A stretch of DNA of 8,849 nt from Clostridiales bacterium (lineage in GTDB: Bacteria; Bacillota; Clostridia; Peptostreptococcales; T1SED10-28): NCBI GenBank assembly GCA_007134725.1, contig SLKF01000128.1, forward strand, positions 1 to 8,849. The letters are read 5' to 3'. Numbering within the stretch: position 1 is the stretch's first letter; each line of letters starts with the position of its first letter. Under the pieces are notes generated by a model. The model was not told the DNA's origin. It saw nothing but the letters and a program-made list of their open reading frames with translations, and searched no databases. This document shows positions 6,228-8,849 of this stretch, piece by piece. The translations under genes were made by a program, and so were the position numbers.

Positions 6228-7973
6228 TTAATCCCGGGGTGGCAGTTGAAGTACATCCCCCACCTGGATGTTATTGATATCCTCAATATTATTCAAACGG
6301 ATAATTTCATCCACCATACTTCCGTCTCCATAAAAAGCCCGACTGATAGAAAATATTGTATCCCCACTTTGAATTTCATAGGTTTCGTCTCCCACAGGCT
6401 CCGAAACTTCCTCTTCCTCCGCTTCCTCTTCTACTACTTCTTCTTCCGTATCGGTTACGGGCTCTTCGGTATCTTCAATGTTTGCATCTTCCTCGGAAGG
6501 ATCTTCCTCAGCGGTACTTTCCTCATCGACAACCCCTAATTCTTCCCCGCCTTCTTCTCCATCACTGGGTTCTTCTACGGATTCTTCCTCTAGGGGATCT
6601 TCTCCGGAAACTTCCCCCAATTCTTCCCCATTAGCATTTTCCGCTGAACTGTTACTAATTCGCTGTTCCAGATTTCGAATGGTTCCAAAGGCAAAGGCCA
6701 TCACAATCACTCCTACCGCAAGCAGAGCCACCAGCAAGAGCTTTGAACGGGTTCTCCAAGGACTTTCTTCATCCTCCGAGGGTTCTTCATGGTGCTCTTC
6801 AACAACCCCCTGGGATTCGTGTCCTGATAAATCAGAGCCCTTTTTGAATTCCTCTTGGTAGCCTTCTACAGGACTGTCTCCATCAATGGATCGACTCCCG
6901 TCTTCGGAGGATTTTGCCGCTGCAGGAAATTCAAAATCCGGTCGCCGGTGTTTCTTATTAAAAAGCATCCGACTCTCAGCATAGCGCTCTTCAAAAATCC
7001 GTTCCCGTTCCGGATCTTCTTTCAAACCCTGATCCTCCCTTTGTTTCGGATCCTCTTTGGGTTCCTGTACATCTTTGGATTCCTGATTTGTTTTATCCTC
7101 TTCGGTTTTCGATAAAAACCCGTTGTTCGCAGTGCTCTCCGGTGTGACTTCCTCTTGGTCCTCTCCTCCATGGGATGAGACCATGGCCGCCGGGAAAGCC
7201 TTGCCGGTATTATTTGAAACATAACCTCCCAGGGCTTCCACATAAATTAGCAGGGCGGTCAGATTTTTTTGCCCCTCTTTAGTCAACAACTCTTTAATAT
7301 AAGCCTTGGTACTGTCCTTTGTTGACAGAGAATTTATTAAACTAAGGAAGTGCCCTTCCATGGCATGCCGATAGGTGTCTTTCGATGTAAGCAACATGCG
7401 GTCTCCCTGGTCTAATACAAACTCATCGGTAACTCTTAGGATTTTTTCTATAGGATCATTGGATCCGATAGAGTAATGGATTTTTAGATTTTCCATGGGA
7501 ACCCTTCGTACTGCATCTTCTTCCACCATATAAAAGCCTTCTTCTCCTATGGAAAATCCGAAGGCTCGATTTTCGTCGATAATCAGTCCCACCATGGTGG
7601 CTCCTAAGTCCTCTATGTCCTCTTCTTCCCTAAGCTCTTTAATTTTCTCCTTGGCACTTTCCAGATATTCAATTAAACGCTGTTTTTTTACGGGAAAAGA
7701 GGTTACTCCATTTTCTTCTAAGTACAAATGATAGCGGCTTAAGGCCTCAATAGTGATAAAGGCTGCCTGTTCCCCCCGTGCTCCTCGGACCGTACCGGAA
7801 GCAATCCCATACACACTTTGTTTGTAGCTATGGGTAGCGGTTTTACTGGTAGAATCTTTATGCTGATTCAAATCCATGTACTGTCCATTTAGGTAGAATT
7901 TTTCTTCATTTTTGTTGTGAATATTCCCTTTATGACTGGCAACGGATGCATCAATTTTTATATACTCCTTCAA
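6228..7973 (-). CDS. PP2C-like (probable pseudophosphatase) single-span membrane protein with C-terminal LysM domain
   Basis: With the TTG start this is 581 residues. Residues 5-248 read as a PP2C phosphatase fold. HKGNIHNKNEEKF aligns with the G-x-R-x-x-NED-x-F motif, YGIASGTVRGARGEQAA with xxxADGMGGxxxGExAS, GDRMLLTSKD with GDxLLLCSDG, and GQKNLTALLI with xxDNITVIVV. The metal-ligand Asp of each recognisable motif is replaced (NED to NEE, DG to SG, SDG to SKD, DN to KN), so it probably lacks catalysis and may act as a binding or sensing domain. A low-complexity, charged, probably disordered stretch follows (about 265-405), then a basic WRTRSK and one membrane span near 411-429. The positive charge favours an inside N-terminus. 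Next come a very Glu-rich linker (about 447-527) and a LysM domain (532-577, YEIQSGDTIFSISRAFYGD to IQVGDVLQLP) that would bind peptidoglycan outside. It follows rnhA by 37 nt and is probably in the same transcript. An ATG at 8042 would lengthen it into rnhA but lacks a ribosome site. Confidence 0.8.
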   Translation of the reverse strand: MKEYIKIDASVASHKGNIHNKNEEKFYLNGQYMDLNQHKDSTSKTATHSYKQSVYGIASGTVRGARGEQAAFITIEALSRYHLYLEENGVTSFPVKKQRLIEYLESAKEKIKELREEEDIEDLGATMVGLIIDENRAFGFSIGEEGFYMVEEDAVRRVPMENLKIHYSIGSNDPIEKILRVTDEFVLDQGDRMLLTSKDTYRHAMEGHFLSLINSLSTKDSTKAYIKELLTKEGQKNLTALLIYVEALGGYVSNNTGKAFPAAMVSSHGGEDQEEVTPESTANNGFLSKTEEDKTNQESKDVQEPKEDPKQREDQGLKEDPERERIFEERYAESRMLFNKKHRRPDFEFPAAAKSSEDGSRSIDGDSPVEGYQEEFKKGSDLSGHESQGVVEEHHEEPSEDEESPWRTRSKLLLVALLAVGVIVMAFAFGTIRNLEQRISNSSAENANGEELGEVSGEDPLEEESVEEPSDGEEGGEELGVVDEESTAEEDPSEEDANIEDTEEPVTDTEEEVVEEEAEEEEVSEPVGDETYEIQSGDTIFSISRAFYGDGSMVDEIIRLNNIEDINNIQVGDVLQLPPRD

Positions 7974-7978
7974 AATTA

Positions 7979-7987
7979 TCACCCTCT
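7979..7987 (-). promoter_or_regulatory. Ribosome binding site supporting a TTG start for the LysM/PP2C-like gene
   Basis: On the minus strand AGAGGGTGA stands 5 nt before TTG (7973-7971), a layout close to the common AGGAGGTGA-N5-start. The encoded MKEYIKIDASVASHKGN then begins just before the first PP2C motif. The next in-frame ATG would remove that motif, and the upstream ATG at 8042 lies inside rnhA with no ribosome site. Confidence 0.65.
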
Positions 7988-8010
7988 TCTTTCCCGTAGT
8001 ATAAGCAGTT

Positions 8011-8691
8011 TTATAAATCCAAAGCTTTTTTTGCCAATTCATCGGCTTTATCGTTGTAACGATCTCCTGAATGGGCTTTTACTTTTTTAAAGCGGACATC
8101 AATGTTTCCTCGGATTTTTTCCTGATAATAATTTTTATAGGCTGCAGTTCCGGCCTGCTTTGTCTTCCACTTCCCTGTGCACCACATTTCAATGCCGGAG
8201 TAATCATGATAAATCCATAATTCTTTAAACTTCCCCTGATTTTTCAGGGCAAAAGCCATAGCATATTGAGCGCCTAATAGTTCTCCCGCCACGTTTCGCA
8301 TGGAAGCCAAATGGGGAGCGTTTCCTTTTTTGGAAAACAAAAGTTCTTTTCCGTTTAAAAGCAGTACCACGCCACAGCTATATTCGTGAGTCTTTAGATT
8401 ATAACTTCCATCCACATAGGCTTTTAATATATTTGGATCCTTTATAGTATTATTCGACATCGGAGGAGTTTTTCCCTTTTCTTCCAAGGTTTTTTTTGAT
8501 TTTTTCTTTTCCGATTCACTTGAGGGTTCCAGTGTAGTACCATAAACATAAATTTTCGCTTCATCTTCTGTGGAAAATCCCTTATACTCCGCACCGGAAT
8601 AGCCCTTAATCTGTTTTTCACATTCCTGCCAGGTCTGATAAACCCCGGGGATTTTTCCGTTTTTTACACCGTATACTTTTTTCTTCGCCAT
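8011..8691 (-). CDS. rnhA: Ribonuclease H1 with N-terminal viroplasmin (RNA/DNA hybrid-binding) domain
   Basis: This 226-residue cytoplasmic enzyme cuts the RNA strand of RNA-DNA hybrids (R-loops, primers). Residues 1-52 (KKVYGVKNGKIPGVYQTWQ and KGFSTEDEAKIYV) form the small viroplasmin/hybrid-binding domain seen in eukaryotic RNase H1 and many Firmicute forms. A Lys/Glu-rich linker spans about 55-85. The RNase H fold follows with every catalytic residue visible: D94 (AYVDGSY), E136 (NVAGELLGA), D163 (YHDYSG) and D217 (KADELA), plus the helper H207 (KAHSGD). It should therefore be active. The minus-strand upstream sequence AGGATAGGTGGGTAT offers AGGTGG 4 nt before the ATG as a fair ribosome site. 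A 12-bp tandem repeat lies just upstream. No clear sigma-A promoter was found between the repeat and the window edge. Confidence 0.93.
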   Translation of the reverse strand: MAKKKVYGVKNGKIPGVYQTWQECEKQIKGYSGAEYKGFSTEDEAKIYVYGTTLEPSSESEKKKSKKTLEEKGKTPPMSNNTIKDPNILKAYVDGSYNLKTHEYSCGVVLLLNGKELLFSKKGNAPHLASMRNVAGELLGAQYAMAFALKNQGKFKELWIYHDYSGIEMWCTGKWKTKQAGTAAYKNYYQEKIRGNIDVRFKKVKAHSGDRYNDKADELAKKALDL

Positions 8692-8710
8692 ATACCCACC
8701 TATCCTGTTT

Positions 8711-8758
8711 CAGTATCTATTTCTGTATCTATTTCTGTATCTATTTTAATATCTATTT
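8711..8758. repeat. 12-bp tandem repeat, four copies, upstream of rnhA
   Basis: Four head-to-tail 12-bp units start at 8711, 8723, 8735 and 8747. The second and third are identical (CTGTATCTATTT), the first differs at one base (CAG...) and the fourth at its first three bases (TAATATCTATTT). A decayed fifth unit may follow at 8759-8770. The array lies 20-67 bp upstream of the rnhA start codon and is non-coding with stops in all likely frames. It could arise by slippage or provide repeated protein-binding sites. No function is shown. Confidence 0.85.
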
Positions 8759-8768
8759 CTATGTCTAA

Positions 8769-8849
8769 TCAGAGGTCTACTTTCATTGGAATTTTCCCAG
8801 CCTCTTTGATTGTTTTAATCTCGTAGCTTCTCCATAATAGCTTCCGCAA
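8769..8849 (-). CDS. Possible 3' end of an upstream minus-strand gene (uncertain)
   Basis: Reading inward from the right edge on the minus strand, one frame stays open for 26 codons to a TGA at 8771-8769, ending KEAGKIPMKVDL. A second frame ends at a TAA at 8817-8815 with the plausible tail AEAIMEKLRD. Either could be the C-terminus of a gene lying outside the window, and neither is recognisable. No terminator-like hairpin follows, so such a gene could run into the rnhA transcript. Confidence 0.25.
   Translation of the reverse strand: MRKLLWRSYEIKTIKEAGKIPMKVDL

Noticed and set aside
6246..7115. Several plus-strand open frames rich in Ser, Leu or Phe opposite the LysM/PP2C-like gene
   Set aside because: They are complements of the Glu-rich and charged linker codons (TTC/TCT runs), lack ribosome sites, and overlap a minus-strand gene with clear domains.
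7022..7243. Arg/Lys-rich 73-residue minus-strand frame inside the LysM/PP2C-like gene
   Set aside because: It is a shifted reading of the charged linker with no recognisable motif. The parent frame carries continuous PP2C, membrane and LysM signals, so no frameshift is needed.
8461..8461. Internal ATG of rnhA (codon 78, MSNNTIKDP) as a start for a form lacking the viroplasmin domain
   Set aside because: There is no usable ribosome site before it on the minus strand, and the full-length frame has intact N-terminal domain motifs.
8711..8770. A CRISPR array
   Set aside because: The 12-bp units are directly adjacent with no spacers, so this is a simple tandem repeat.
8761..8826. A short plus-strand frame (MSNQRSTFIGIFP...) at the right edge
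   Set aside because: It has only 21 codons, no ribosome site, and an ATG inside the decayed repeat unit.

Overview
The window looks like chromosome of a low-to-mid-GC anaerobic Firmicute of class Clostridia. The evidence is strong AGGAGG-type Shine-Dalgarno sites, a TTG start, intrinsic hairpin terminators, a viroplasmin-type RNase H1, and a tungsten/molybdenum aldehyde ferredoxin oxidoreductase driven by a sigma-54 promoter. An amino-acid-fermenting relative of the Alkaliphilus/Natronincola/Tindallia group would fit, but genus-level placement is a guess. I see no mobile element, CRISPR array, tRNA or rRNA.

Layout, left to right. (1) Bases 1-73, minus: the first 24 codons of yajC, running off the left edge. 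(2) 174-1517, minus: a MATE-family efflux transporter with a good sigma-A promoter (TTGACA, 1562-1591). (3) 1759-3654, plus, divergent from the transporter: a sigma-54 enhancer-binding activator with GAF, PAS, AAA+ and Fis-type HTH domains. (4) 3655-3932: a regulatory gap holding two inverted repeats (candidate activator sites) and an essentially perfect -24/-12 promoter. (5) 3933-5723, plus: an aldehyde:ferredoxin oxidoreductase (AOR). (6) A perfect 17-bp hairpin, then 5843-6070, plus: a MoaD/ThiS-like sulfur carrier ending in GGG. (7) 6129-6170: a bidirectional terminator between convergent transcription units. (8) 6228-7973, minus: a membrane protein joining a catalytically dead-looking PP2C phosphatase fold to an outside LysM domain through one membrane span and a long Glu-rich linker. 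(9) 8011-8691, minus: RNase H1 with an N-terminal viroplasmin domain, preceded by a 12-bp tandem repeat (8711-8758). (10) The right edge may hold the 3' end of another minus-strand gene.

How the genes fit together. The activator, its binding sites, the -24/-12 promoter, AOR and MoaD form a self-contained module. The activator probably senses a small molecule through its GAF domain and switches on sigma-54-dependent transcription of AOR. The MoaD-like protein probably supplies dithiolene sulfur for the AOR cofactor. The minus-strand pair at the right, RNase H1 followed 37 nt later by the PP2C-like/LysM protein, is probably co-transcribed.

The two observations most worth following are the apparent PP2C pseudophosphatase-TM-LysM protein, in which all recognisable metal-ligand aspartate motifs are substituted, and the compact sigma-54 circuit with paired GTTCC/GGAAC dyads upstream of AOR.
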